Notes under the pieces: generated by a model
What the model was told of the DNA's origin: nothing
The model's input: the letters and a program-made list of their open reading frames with translations, nothing else
Database searches by the model: none
Shown here: positions 43,695 through 51,044 of the stretch, piece after piece
How the letters are laid out: every line of letters starts with the position of its first letter
How positions within the stretch are numbered: the first letter of the stretch is position 1
Assembly: GCF_018127805.1 (NCBI RefSeq)
Contig: NZ_CP072334.1
Span: forward strand, 1-64,000
Reading direction: 5' to 3'
Source of the DNA: Prevotella sp. oral taxon 475
GTDB lineage: Bacteria; Bacteroidota; Bacteroidia; Bacteroidales; Bacteroidaceae
Length of the DNA: 64,000 bases
Translations under genes and position numbers: made by a program

Positions 43695-43790
43695 TTTTTG
43701 TTGAATGTTTGATGCCATGTTGATGGATGTGTTACGATGTATTGATAAGCGTTTAATGGATTTTTGTTAAACGTTTGATGGTATGTTGTT
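43695..43790. repeat. Imperfect direct repeat, 66 bp apart
   Basis: TTTTTGTT followed by TTTGATG and ATGTTG occurs at 43695 and 43761, 66 bp apart. The copies are diverged. The stretch contains no gene. Confidence 0.45.
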
Positions 43791-43863
43791 GATTGTTCTG
43801 CAAGCTGCTGATGATTATTTCCGTGTTGCTTTTCTGTCTGTTATTTGTTCGTTCGGGATAACG

Positions 43864-43962
43864 AACTACCGCGTAGCGGTTGGTTTGTTAGTAGAGCAGG
43901 GTTAGCAAGCGAAGCGTCCCTACCTTGTTGAAGTGACGCTCCTCGATAACTACCGCGTAGCG
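43864..43962. repeat. Diverged REP-type unit
   Basis: AACTACCGCGTAGCGGTT at 43864 is followed by GGTTTGTTAGTAGAGCAGGG and a diverged second hairpin. AACTACCGCGTAGCG recurs at 43948 and 44014, 66 bp apart, linking this unit to the left arm of the transposase element. Confidence 0.65.
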
Positions 43963-44012
43963 ATTGGTCTATAGACCCCTTATTGATAGCAGATGCTAAA
44001 AATCTCTCTTGA

Positions 44013-44826
44013 TAACTACCGCGTAGCGGTTGGCCTGTTGGTAGAGCAGGGTTGGCAAGCGAAGCGAGCCTACCCTGTTTAGGTTGCGACAGAAGAAAAC
44101 AAGGCCGTAGGTCTTGGTCTGTTTACGTTTGAATCTTATTCCTTTGGAAAATAGTATTGAAAACTAACACTTATTGCCAATAATATCTGCTTTCATATCG
44201 TATGACTCCCGCATTTTTCAAGAGCAATTCAAATTCATCTTGCACAGAATTTCTTTTGTGATGTTCCTCTTGATGTGCAATATAATTATACACGGCATCT
44301 CTTAATCTCTCAGAAACAGTAAAGCCACCATAGCCGGATTGCCATTGGAAGCGGCGATAATACGTGGCATCACATTCTTTGAGAAACAGCGTTGAAGTAC
44401 GTTTTATTTCCCCGACAAGATGCGATAAGGCCATATTAGGAGAAAGAACGACCAGAAAATGCAGGTGATCACCAGGGCCATTGACGATCAAACATGGGCA
44501 TTGATGAGTCTTGCAAGTTTGTTGTATAAAAGAATGGAGACGTTGTTGGTCATCTTTTCGGATGTTAGGGGCTGTTCCTTTCTTATGAAATACGCCGTGA
44601 ATGAGCAGGTTGCAGAGTGTTTGAGACATGTAGACTTGATATGTATGGTTAGTGCAAAGATAAGCATTTGCTATTTAACCCATCTATCAAGCTTAAAATC
44701 AATGCTGCGAATGTAAACAGACCAAGACCTACGGCCTTGTTTTCTTCTGCCGCAACCTAAACAGGGTAGGCTCGCTTCGCTTGCCAACCCTGCTCTACCA
44801 ACAGACCAACCGCTACGCGGCAGTTA
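44013..44826. mobile_element. IS200-like/RAYT element with 114-bp terminal inverted repeats
   Basis: Bases 44013-44126 and 44713-44826 are inverted repeats of 114 bp with 3 mismatches, flanking a Y1 transposase gene. Each arm holds three potential hairpins: ACCGC-GTA-GCGGT, a CAGGGT-A-GGC stem with an A/A mismatch, and AAGGCC-GTA-GGTCTT. Such long near-identical arms are unusual for IS200, which lacks terminal inverted repeats; a REP-associated (RAYT) unit fits better. Diverged arms lie on both sides. Confidence 0.7.
44171..44629 (-). CDS. tnpA: HUH (Y1) transposase, IS200-like/REP-associated
   Basis: A 152-residue protein of the Y1_Tnp family. The metal-binding HUH motif is GDHLHFLVVL (His55, His57), the predicted nucleophile is Tyr116 in VYNYIAHQEEHHK, and FQWQSGYGGFTVS is the conserved loop. 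These enzymes cut and join single-stranded DNA at sites next to hairpins. In RAYT form they are single-copy and act on REP palindromes. The gene is complete, shows no frameshift and lies between the 114-bp arms, 45 bp from the left and 83 bp from the right. It could be domesticated or still mobile. Confidence 0.87.
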   Translation of the reverse strand: MSQTLCNLLIHGVFHKKGTAPNIRKDDQQRLHSFIQQTCKTHQCPCLIVNGPGDHLHFLVVLSPNMALSHLVGEIKRTSTLFLKECDATYYRRFQWQSGYGGFTVSERLRDAVYNYIAHQEEHHKRNSVQDEFELLLKNAGVIRYESRYYWQ

Positions 44827-45160
44827 GGGAAAGAGGAATGTAGCAGCTGCTATCAATAAAGGATCTGCAGACCAATCGCTACGCAGTAGTTAGTGGAAGG
44901 AGTATATAGCAACTGCTATCAATAAAGGATCTGCAGACCAACGCTACGCGGTAGTTAGCGAGAGGGGACTTTAGTAGCTGCTATCAATAAAGGGTATACA
45001 GACCAATCGCTACGCAGTAGTTAGTGAAAGGAATATATAGCAACTGTTATCAATAAAGGATCTACAGACCAACGCTACGCGGTAGTTAGGGAAAGAGGAA
45101 TGTAGCAGCTACTATCAATAAAGGATCTACAGACCAATCCCTACGCGGAAGTTGGCTCTC
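44827..45160. repeat. Tandem repeat of 65-66 bp with CGCTACGCRGTAGTTA palindromes
   Basis: TATCAATAAAGG starts at 44851, 44917, 44982, 45048 and 45113, so five units at 65-66 bp. Each unit ends in a palindromic REP-type hairpin (ACGCTACGCGGTAGTTAG or its variants with AGACCAAT). The tract sits between the transposase element and the murF stop. Confidence 0.85.
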
Positions 45161-45187
45161 TCTCGAACAGACGTAAAGAAATCACGT

Positions 45188-46489
45188 TTACAACGCGGAA
45201 GAAAGTTTGTCTAAATGAATGCCGTTACTTCCTTTCACCAAGATATAACGTCCCTCGGGCCGTTGTTGTTGCAAAACCGTTTTCACCTCTTCCACATTCT
45301 TGAACTTACGGAAAGGACACGTCGTCTGTCCGAATTCCTCGCCCACGAGCCACACTTCGTCGAGAGGAAGCGTGCCCAGCAGATCGACAATCTGTTGATG
45401 TTCGGCAGCACTCACGGCTCCCAGTTCGCGCATATCGCCCAGAATCGCCATCTTGGGGGTTACCTCCATACGGGCGAAGTTAAGCAGAGCAGCCGTCATA
45501 CTGGTAGGATTGGCATTATAAGCATCCATAATCAGGCGGTTATGCGGCGTCACTTCTAATTGCGAACGGTTGTTGCTGGGAACATAATTGGCCAGTGCAT
45601 CATCCACCTCTCCGGGCAGAACGCCCAGATAAAGACCGATGCAGGCCGCCGCCAACGCATTAAGCAGATTGTAACCTCCCACGAGATGCGTCTGCACCTC
45701 GTGCCTTTCGCCCCCCCGATGCTGCCAACAGAGCCGCAAGAACGGTGCACACGACACCACTTCGCCCCCTACTTCCAGCTCGGGAGAGAGGGAAGCTCCA
45801 TAAGAAACCAAGTCGAGCCCCTCAGCAATGCCCATCAAATGCGGGTTGCCGGCATCGATAAACACCTTTCCATGGGGCCGATGGCGCATGAAATCATACA
45901 GTTCTCCCTTCGTCTTGACCACCCCTTGAAAGGAGCCAAAGCCCTGAAGATGCGCCATTCCCACGTTGGTGATGAGGGCCAAGTCGGGTTCTACGATGTC
46001 CACCAGTGTTCGAATGTCGCCGGGATGACTGGCTCCCATCTCCACAACGGCCACCTCATGTTCGGGCTTCAGTCGCAACAACGTCTTGGGCACGCCGATG
46101 TCGTTGTTGAAATTGCCCTGTGTATAAAGTACGTCGAACTTCTTGGAGAGCACCGCCGCCAACAGTTCTTTCGTCGTAGTCTTTCCGTTGGTGCCGGTGA
46201 TGCCCACGATGCGGGTGCCCAACACCCGGCGATGGTGCCTGGCCAACTGCTGTAGGGCGTGCAGAGAGTCGGGTACGAAGATGAACCGCTCGTCGCTTGC
46301 CACCCGATAGGCCTCCTCATCGACAACGGCATACGAACATCCCTGCTGCAAAGCCCGAGCGGCGAATGCGTTACCGTTGAACGACGCGCCTTTGAGTGCA
46401 AAAAAAATGCTTCCCTCGGGACAGTCTCTGCTGTCGGTTGTCACCACGGGATGCTGCTCGAAAATGCCATAAAGCTCTTCTGTTGTCAT
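45188..46489 (-). CDS. murF: UDP-N-acetylmuramoyl-tripeptide--D-alanyl-D-alanine ligase MurF
   Basis: MurF adds D-Ala-D-Ala to complete the peptidoglycan stem. From MTTEELYGIFEQHPVVTTDS (46489) the product is 433 residues. The Mur ligase order is visible: the N-terminal UDP-sugar domain (IFFALKGASFNGNAFAARAL), the ATP loop VGITGTNGKTTTKELL, ALITNVGMAHLQGFGS and the C-terminal domain with MDAYNANPTSM and LVKGSNGIHLDKL. The open frame up to 46702 reads through repeats and was not used. The genomic position, away from the murG-murC cluster, is unusual. Confidence 0.94.
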   Translation of the reverse strand: MTTEELYGIFEQHPVVTTDSRDCPEGSIFFALKGASFNGNAFAARALQQGCSYAVVDEEAYRVASDERFIFVPDSLHALQQLARHHRRVLGTRIVGITGTNGKTTTKELLAAVLSKKFDVLYTQGNFNNDIGVPKTLLRLKPEHEVAVVEMGASHPGDIRTLVDIVEPDLALITNVGMAHLQGFGSFQGVVKTKGELYDFMRHRPHGKVFIDAGNPHLMGIAEGLDLVSYGASLSPELEVGGEVVSCAPFLRLCWQHRGGERHEVQTHLVGGYNLLNALAAACIGLYLGVLPGEVDDALANYVPSNNRSQLEVTPHNRLIMDAYNANPTSMTAALLNFARMEVTPKMAILGDMRELGAVSAAEHQQIVDLLGTLPLDEVWLVGEEFGQTTCPFRKFKNVEEVKTVLQQQRPEGRYILVKGSNGIHLDKLSSAL

Positions 46490-46523
46490 AGAAAATGGGT
46501 TATTGTCTACAAAAAATATATTG

Positions 46524-46531
46524 CAAAAGTA
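46524..46531 (-). promoter_or_regulatory. Predicted promoter -7 box (TACTTTTG) of murF
   Basis: TACTTTTG on the minus strand, 35 bp before the ATG at 46489. It confirms the shorter murF start. Confidence 0.6.
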
Positions 46532-46582
46532 CGCATTTTCCGACACCCCGCACCTCTTCTCATCTCCTTTTTCATTCTTTTT

Positions 46583-46671
46583 TCGTTCCTCAAAAAGTGC
46601 GTTTTTTCGCCGCGACAAAGCTCCAGCAAGCTTGGCTTTGTTCGTTTGGCTTGATAAAAACGTTCTTTCCC
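46583..46671. repeat. Dispersed repeat R3, copy 2
   Basis: CGTTCCTCAAAAAGTGCGTTTT, then AAAGCTCCAGCAAGCTTGGC, then TTGGCTTGATAAAAACGTTC. It follows the same order as copy 1 at 42744, without the 40-bp spacer of that copy. Confidence 0.65.
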
Positions 46672-46698
46672 GCGCAAGAGGCGTTTTCCGCTCGTTTT

Positions 46699-46790
46699 GC
46701 AAAAGCTAAGGAAACACGCTTCAAAAGCTAAGAAAATGGAGACCAAAAGCTAAGAAAACGGCATGCAAAAGCTAAGCTTTTGAAAAACGT
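46699..46790. repeat. 22-bp repeat array I
   Basis: GCTAAG units at 46705, 46727, 46749 and 46771, all 22 bp apart and in one orientation; the last is the palindromic variant ending AAGCTTTTG. It lies between the divergent promoters of murF and dapB. Nothing else is seen between 46795 and 46971. Confidence 0.88.
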
Positions 46791-46971
46791 TTTCTAAACA
46801 CCTGATTCTCAACGAAATACAAAATCGTTTCCGTAGTCGTAAAAATGCGCCTCCCATAGCCCTGAAAACAGCGTCAACACAGTCTCTTTGTATGCGGAAA
46901 AGAAGAGACCTCGGTGCGTCTGTTTTGGTTATTTTAAGGCAGCAACACACAGCGGTGTATTCATTTTTCGC

Positions 46972-46979
46972 TAACTTTG
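46972..46979 (+). promoter_or_regulatory. Predicted promoter -7 box (TAACTTTG) of dapB
   Basis: TAACTTTG, 25 bp before the dapB ATG at 47004. The in-frame ATG at 46977 lies inside the box and is excluded. Confidence 0.6.
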
Positions 46980-47003
46980 CCCCATAAAAATTTGAATATC
47001 AGC

Positions 47004-47759
47004 ATGAAGATTGCATTGATAGGCTACGGCAAGATGGGCCGAATGATTGAAGAGATAGCCCTCAGTCGTGGGCATGAAATTGTGAGTATCATCGATGCCG
47101 ACAACCAGACCGACTTCGAGAGCGCAGCTTTTGCCTCAGCAGATGTGGCCATCGAGTTCACCACACCTCAGGCTGCATACGGCAATTACCTAAAAGCCTT
47201 TGCCCGCGGGGTAAAGGTGGTGTCGGGTTCTACGGGGTGGCAAGAGGCGCATGGCGCGGAAATCGAGCGGCTTTGCCAAGAAGAGGGGCACACACTCTTC
47301 TGGTCGAGCAACTTTTCGGTGGGTGTTGCCCTCTTCTCGGCCGTCAATCGGCAGCTCGCCAAGTTAATGAATGGTTTTCCGCAATATGATGTAGAACTAA
47401 CCGAGACGCACCACATTCACAAGCTCGATGCGCCTTCGGGCACGGCTATCACGCTGGCACAGGACATCATCGACCAGCTGGACCGAAAGGATGGTTGGGT
47501 GCAGGGCGAGCAACACCTTGCCGACGGCAGTCTCATTCCCAGTCGGCAGACCAGTGAACGGCAACTGCCCATCAACAGCATCAGGCGCGATGAAGTGCCA
47601 GGCATCCACTCGGTGACCTATGAAAGCGAGGCCGACAGCATCACCATTACGCATGATGCTCACTCCAGACGCGGCTTTGCCCTGGGTGCCGTCTTAGCAG
47701 CCGAATATACAAAGACACACCACGGGCTCCTCACCATGGACCTGCTCTTCCCTTTTTAA
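47004..47759 (+). CDS. dapB: 4-hydroxy-tetrahydrodipicolinate reductase
   Basis: DapB is a step in lysine and diaminopimelate synthesis and so in peptidoglycan cross-bridge supply. From MKIALIGYGKMGRMIEE (47004) the product is 251 residues, with the NAD(P)H loop GYGKMGRM, the VVSGSTGW motif, and the catalytic ETHHIHKLDAPSGTA. The two His and Lys of this motif are in place. The length is normal. It opens a plus-strand run dapB-lepB-wbqC. Confidence 0.95.
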   Translation: MKIALIGYGKMGRMIEEIALSRGHEIVSIIDADNQTDFESAAFASADVAIEFTTPQAAYGNYLKAFARGVKVVSGSTGWQEAHGAEIERLCQEEGHTLFWSSNFSVGVALFSAVNRQLAKLMNGFPQYDVELTETHHIHKLDAPSGTAITLAQDIIDQLDRKDGWVQGEQHLADGSLIPSRQTSERQLPINSIRRDEVPGIHSVTYESEADSITITHDAHSRRGFALGAVLAAEYTKTHHGLLTMDLLFPF

Positions 47760-47808
47760 CCCCTCTATGACCAGGTTTTACTCTCTAACCCTCAAATAAA
47801 AGACACTG

Positions 47809-49254
47809 ATGATCGACCGAAAGAAACCCACCTCGAATCCCAACATACAATGGGCCAAATTCCTCTTAGTCTCGCTTCTCTACCTACTTTTCCTCTTGTG
47901 GGTGAAGAGTTGGTGGGGACTGCTCGTGCTGCCCTTCATCTACGACGCCTACATCTCCAAGAAAATACGCTGGAAATGGTGGGAAGACTCCGAGCGGTTC
48001 ACCCGCATCGTCATGAGCTGGGTGGATGCTTTGGTTTTCGCTCTCGTAGCGGTCTATTTCATCAACTTGTTTTTCTTTCAGAACTTCGTCATCCCCTCCA
48101 GTTCGTTAGAGAAGAGTCTGCTCACCGGCGACTATCTTTTTGTGAGCAAAGTGAGCTATGGTCCGCGCATTCCTCAAACACCTTTGACGATGCCTTTGAC
48201 CCAACACACACTTCCATTGCTCAACATCAAGTCGTATATCGATGTTCCTCACTGGGACTATCGCCGTGTAAAAGGCCTCGGAAACGTGCAACTCAACGAC
48301 ATCGTCGTCTTTAATTACCCGGCAGGAGATACCCTTGTCAACGAGGAACGCTGGGCTTCGGCCGACTATTATCAGATGGTCTATTCCTTCGGTCAGCAGC
48401 TTTATGAACAAACTCACCCCTCTGTGGATGCCTCGAAACTCTCACCCGGACAACAAAGGGGCTATTATCAGCAGCTATACAACCTGGGAAGGGCTTATAT
48501 TCTCTCGAATCCCAACGAGTATGGCGACATCATTTCGCGTCCCACCGACCGTCGAGAGAACTACGTTAAACGATGTGTGGGACTGCCCGGACAGACGCTT
48601 CAAATCAAGAACCGCATCGTTTATCTCGACGGAAAGCCCAACAAAGAGCCCGACAACGTGCAATACACCTATGAGGTGAAGCTAAAAAACTCGCTGCCCG
48701 AGGACGTAATGACCCAGTTGGGCATCTCTACCGAAGATCTCACAAGCCTCAACCAGAGTGGCGTTATGCCTCTTACGGCGGCAGCGGCTAAGGCTTTGGC
48801 GGCCCGAAAGGACATTGTGGCGAGCGTCAAACTGAACACGCATGCACCCACCGGCGACCTTTATCCGCTGAATGCCTGGACGGGTTGGACGCGAGACAAC
48901 TACGGACCGGTGTGGATTCCCAAGAAAGGGGCTACCTTGAAGCTGACTTTAGCCAACCTGCCCATCTACGAACGCGCCATCAAAGTGTACGAAGGCAACG
49001 ACCTTGAGGTGCGAAACGGCCGCATCTTCCTCAACGGACGGCCCGCCACAAGCTATACTTTCAAGATGGACTACTACTGGATGATGGGCGACAACCGGCA
49101 TAACTCGGCCGATTCTCGTTACTGGGGCTTTGTGCCGGAAGACCATATCGTGGGCAAACCTATCTTTATCTGGTGGTCGCACGATGTAGACCATCCCGGA
49201 TTCAGCGGCATTCGGTGGCGTCGACTCTTTACCTGCGTGGATGGAATTAAATAG
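47809..49254 (+). CDS. lepB: Signal peptidase I
   Basis: The enzyme that removes Sec signal peptides at the membrane. The 481-residue product has two N-terminal membrane segments (about 17-45, 72-91), then box B with the nucleophile in IPSSSLEKSL, aligned as Ser99, and the general base Lys255 in NYVKRCVGLPGQ. Boxes D/E are MGDNRHNSADSRYWGFVPE near the C-terminus. A large insert of about 145 residues lies between Ser99 and Lys255, as in other Bacteroidales. The Met that usually follows the catalytic Ser is Leu here. It lies 49 bp after dapB. Confidence 0.93.
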   Translation: MIDRKKPTSNPNIQWAKFLLVSLLYLLFLLWVKSWWGLLVLPFIYDAYISKKIRWKWWEDSERFTRIVMSWVDALVFALVAVYFINLFFFQNFVIPSSSLEKSLLTGDYLFVSKVSYGPRIPQTPLTMPLTQHTLPLLNIKSYIDVPHWDYRRVKGLGNVQLNDIVVFNYPAGDTLVNEERWASADYYQMVYSFGQQLYEQTHPSVDASKLSPGQQRGYYQQLYNLGRAYILSNPNEYGDIISRPTDRRENYVKRCVGLPGQTLQIKNRIVYLDGKPNKEPDNVQYTYEVKLKNSLPEDVMTQLGISTEDLTSLNQSGVMPLTAAAAKALAARKDIVASVKLNTHAPTGDLYPLNAWTGWTRDNYGPVWIPKKGATLKLTLANLPIYERAIKVYEGNDLEVRNGRIFLNGRPATSYTFKMDYYWMMGDNRHNSADSRYWGFVPEDHIVGKPIFIWWSHDVDHPGFSGIRWRRLFTCVDGIK

Positions 49255-50026
49255 TTCGTCGTCCCATCTCTCCTTCTCCGAGCAGTCGGAGGGGTCTGTC
49301 GGCGGCTGCGTGCTGGCTTCTACCTACTTCGGACCGCTGCAATGGTATCAGAAGCTTTACCGATACAGCACCTGCTTCATCGACGGATGCGAACATTTCG
49401 TTAAGCAAACCTACCGCAACCGCTGCGTCATCGCCTCGACCAACGGGCCTCTTTCGCTCAGCATCCCGGTGGAACGCACCGCCGGAAGTTCGGCCACGCA
49501 CTCGGCCATGAAGGACATTCGCATCAGCAATCACGGCAACTGGCGGCACATTCATTGGCAAGCCATCGTGTCGGCCTATAGCGAAAGTCCTTTTTTCGAG
49601 TATTATGCCGACGACATCCGCCCTTTTTTCACCCGTCGCTGGGAATGGCTTTTCGACTTCAACCTCGAGACGACGCACACGCTTTGCACTCTGCTCGACA
49701 TCCAACCCACCCTTCTTCTCACACAAGAATATCTGCCGGCAGCAGATGGATATTCAACCTTCACAACATCCCCTTCTGCCTTTTCGGCATGCAAAGAGCA
49801 GGGGTCTTTTTTAGAAAATCCTTCTGCTGCGTCTTCACACCTCCGTTGCGAGTCTTCCTTCATTGATTTTCGCAACACCATCTCGCCCAAAAACGCTCTG
49901 CCCGATGCCGATTTTTCACCTCGTGACTACTACCAGGTGTTCGCCCAGAAACATGGTTTTCTACCCAATCTCAGCATCCTCGACCTTTTATTTAATATGG
50001 GTAACGAAGCCATTTTCTATCTGTAA
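49241..50026 (+). CDS. WbqC family protein
   Basis: A 261-residue protein that overlaps the end of lepB by 14 bp, so translation is probably coupled. It shows STYFGPLQWYQKL, CEHFVKQTYRNRCVIAST, HGNWRHIHWQAIVSAYSESP and the final LSILDLLFNMGNEA, all features of WbqC-like proteins. The family is linked to O-antigen biosynthesis by the name-giving gene but has no firm biochemical role. A low-complexity segment (about 170-205) looks like a linker. Confidence 0.9.
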   Translation: MELNSSSSHLSFSEQSEGSVGGCVLASTYFGPLQWYQKLYRYSTCFIDGCEHFVKQTYRNRCVIASTNGPLSLSIPVERTAGSSATHSAMKDIRISNHGNWRHIHWQAIVSAYSESPFFEYYADDIRPFFTRRWEWLFDFNLETTHTLCTLLDIQPTLLLTQEYLPAADGYSTFTTSPSAFSACKEQGSFLENPSAASSHLRCESSFIDFRNTISPKNALPDADFSPRDYYQVFAQKHGFLPNLSILDLLFNMGNEAIFYL

Positions 50027-50092
50027 TCCCGCCATATCACTATCCGCATCACTCCTACATCTCCGCTCTTTGCATTCGTTTTTCCACTCTCT

Positions 50093-50333
50093 ACGGAAAA
50101 TTCTTCCCTCTCTTACTCCTTCCTACTTCTCTCCTTACTTGCCTTTGTAAGCCATTGAGCAACAAGTCTTTATCCAACCTCTTTGCAAAAGTTTAGCTTT
50201 TGCCTCGCATTTTCTTAGCTTTTGCGTGCCGTTTTCTTAGCTTTTGAATTGCAAAAGCTAATAGATGGAGGAGTAAGGAGGGAGATAGAAAGAAGTAAGG
50301 GGAAAAGTAGGAAGGAGTAAAGAGGAGGAAACG
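50093..50333. repeat. 22-bp repeat array J with tracts on both sides
   Basis: A pyrimidine tract (50093-50145), then units at 50192 (TTTAGC), 50214 and 50236 (CTTAGC, 22 bp apart) and 50257 (GCTAAT), then a purine tract to 50333 with GGAGTAAGGAGGGAG. It is the only locus with both a pyrimidine and a purine flank. It lies between wbqC and the rdgB promoter. Confidence 0.83.
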
Positions 50334-50378
50334 GGCACGAATTCGTTATCATAACTGTCGATATTTGAAAAAAGTTTG

Positions 50379-50386
50379 TATCTTTG
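50379..50386 (+). promoter_or_regulatory. Predicted promoter -7 box (TATCTTTG) of rdgB
   Basis: TATCTTTG, 20 bp before the rdgB ATG at 50399. The ATG at 50384 lies inside the box and is excluded. Confidence 0.65.
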
Positions 50387-50398
50387 AAATCAAAAAAC

Positions 50399-51031
50399 AT
50401 GAAACTTGTCTTTGCAACCAACAACCTTCATAAACTGAAAGAGATTCGCGAAATATTGCAACCGGAGTTCGAAATCTTGTCGCTCGCAGATATTGGCTGT
50501 GAGACGGACATCCCAGAAACGGGCAACACGCTGGAAGAAAACGCACTCATCAAAGCTCAATTCGTTGAGAAACACTATGGCTTAGACTGTTTTGCCGACG
50601 ACACGGGCCTGGAAGTGGAGGCGCTGGGGGGAGAACCGGGCGTGTATAGTGCTCGTTATGCCGGTGGAAACGGACATGACAGCGAGGCCAATATGCACAA
50701 ACTGTTGCACAAACTGGCAGACAAGGATAACCGGAGGGCGCGATTCAGAACCGTCATTGCTCTCATCGCCCCTACCCTACTGACCCATATCGCCAACAAA
50801 GACTCTCAAAGGGGGATTGAAAACAATTCGCATTTGCTCTTCGAAGGTATCGTCGACGGACGCATTGCCCGAGAAAAATCTGGCAACGAGGGCTTCGGAT
50901 ACGACCCTGTTTTTATTCCCGAGGGTTTTGAAAAAAGCTTTGCCGAACTGGGAATGGAGGTAAAAAACCGCATTTCTCACCGTGCCAGAGCGGTGCAAAA
51001 GTTGGCAGAGTGGTTAAAAAAAACAAGTTGA
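50399..51031 (+). CDS. rdgB: Non-canonical purine NTP pyrophosphatase (RdgB/HAM1)
   Basis: The enzyme removes deaminated nucleotides (ITP, XTP) from the pool. From [16 protein letters not shown] (50399) the product is 210 residues. It carries the substrate motif [16 protein letters not shown], the catalytic [14 protein letters not shown] with the Asp pair, and the C-terminal [10 protein letters not shown] signature. The longer frame adds five residues that overlap the promoter. It precedes porZ by 13 bp, so the two form one unit. Confidence 0.94.
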   Translation: MKLVFATNNLHKLKEIREILQPEFEILSLADIGCETDIPETGNTLEENALIKAQFVEKHYGLDCFADDTGLEVEALGGEPGVYSARYAGGNGHDSEANMHKLLHKLADKDNRRARFRTVIALIAPTLLTHIANKDSQRGIENNSHLLFEGIVDGRIAREKSGNEGFGYDPVFIPEGFEKSFAELGMEVKNRISHRARAVQKLAEWLKKTS

Positions 51032-51044
51032 AAATGATTCGTAT

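Noticed and set aside
46490..46702. An N-terminal extension of MurF by 71 residues
   Set aside because: The extension reads through repeat R3 and the promoter; the TACTTTTG box at 46524 and the family length support the start at 46489.
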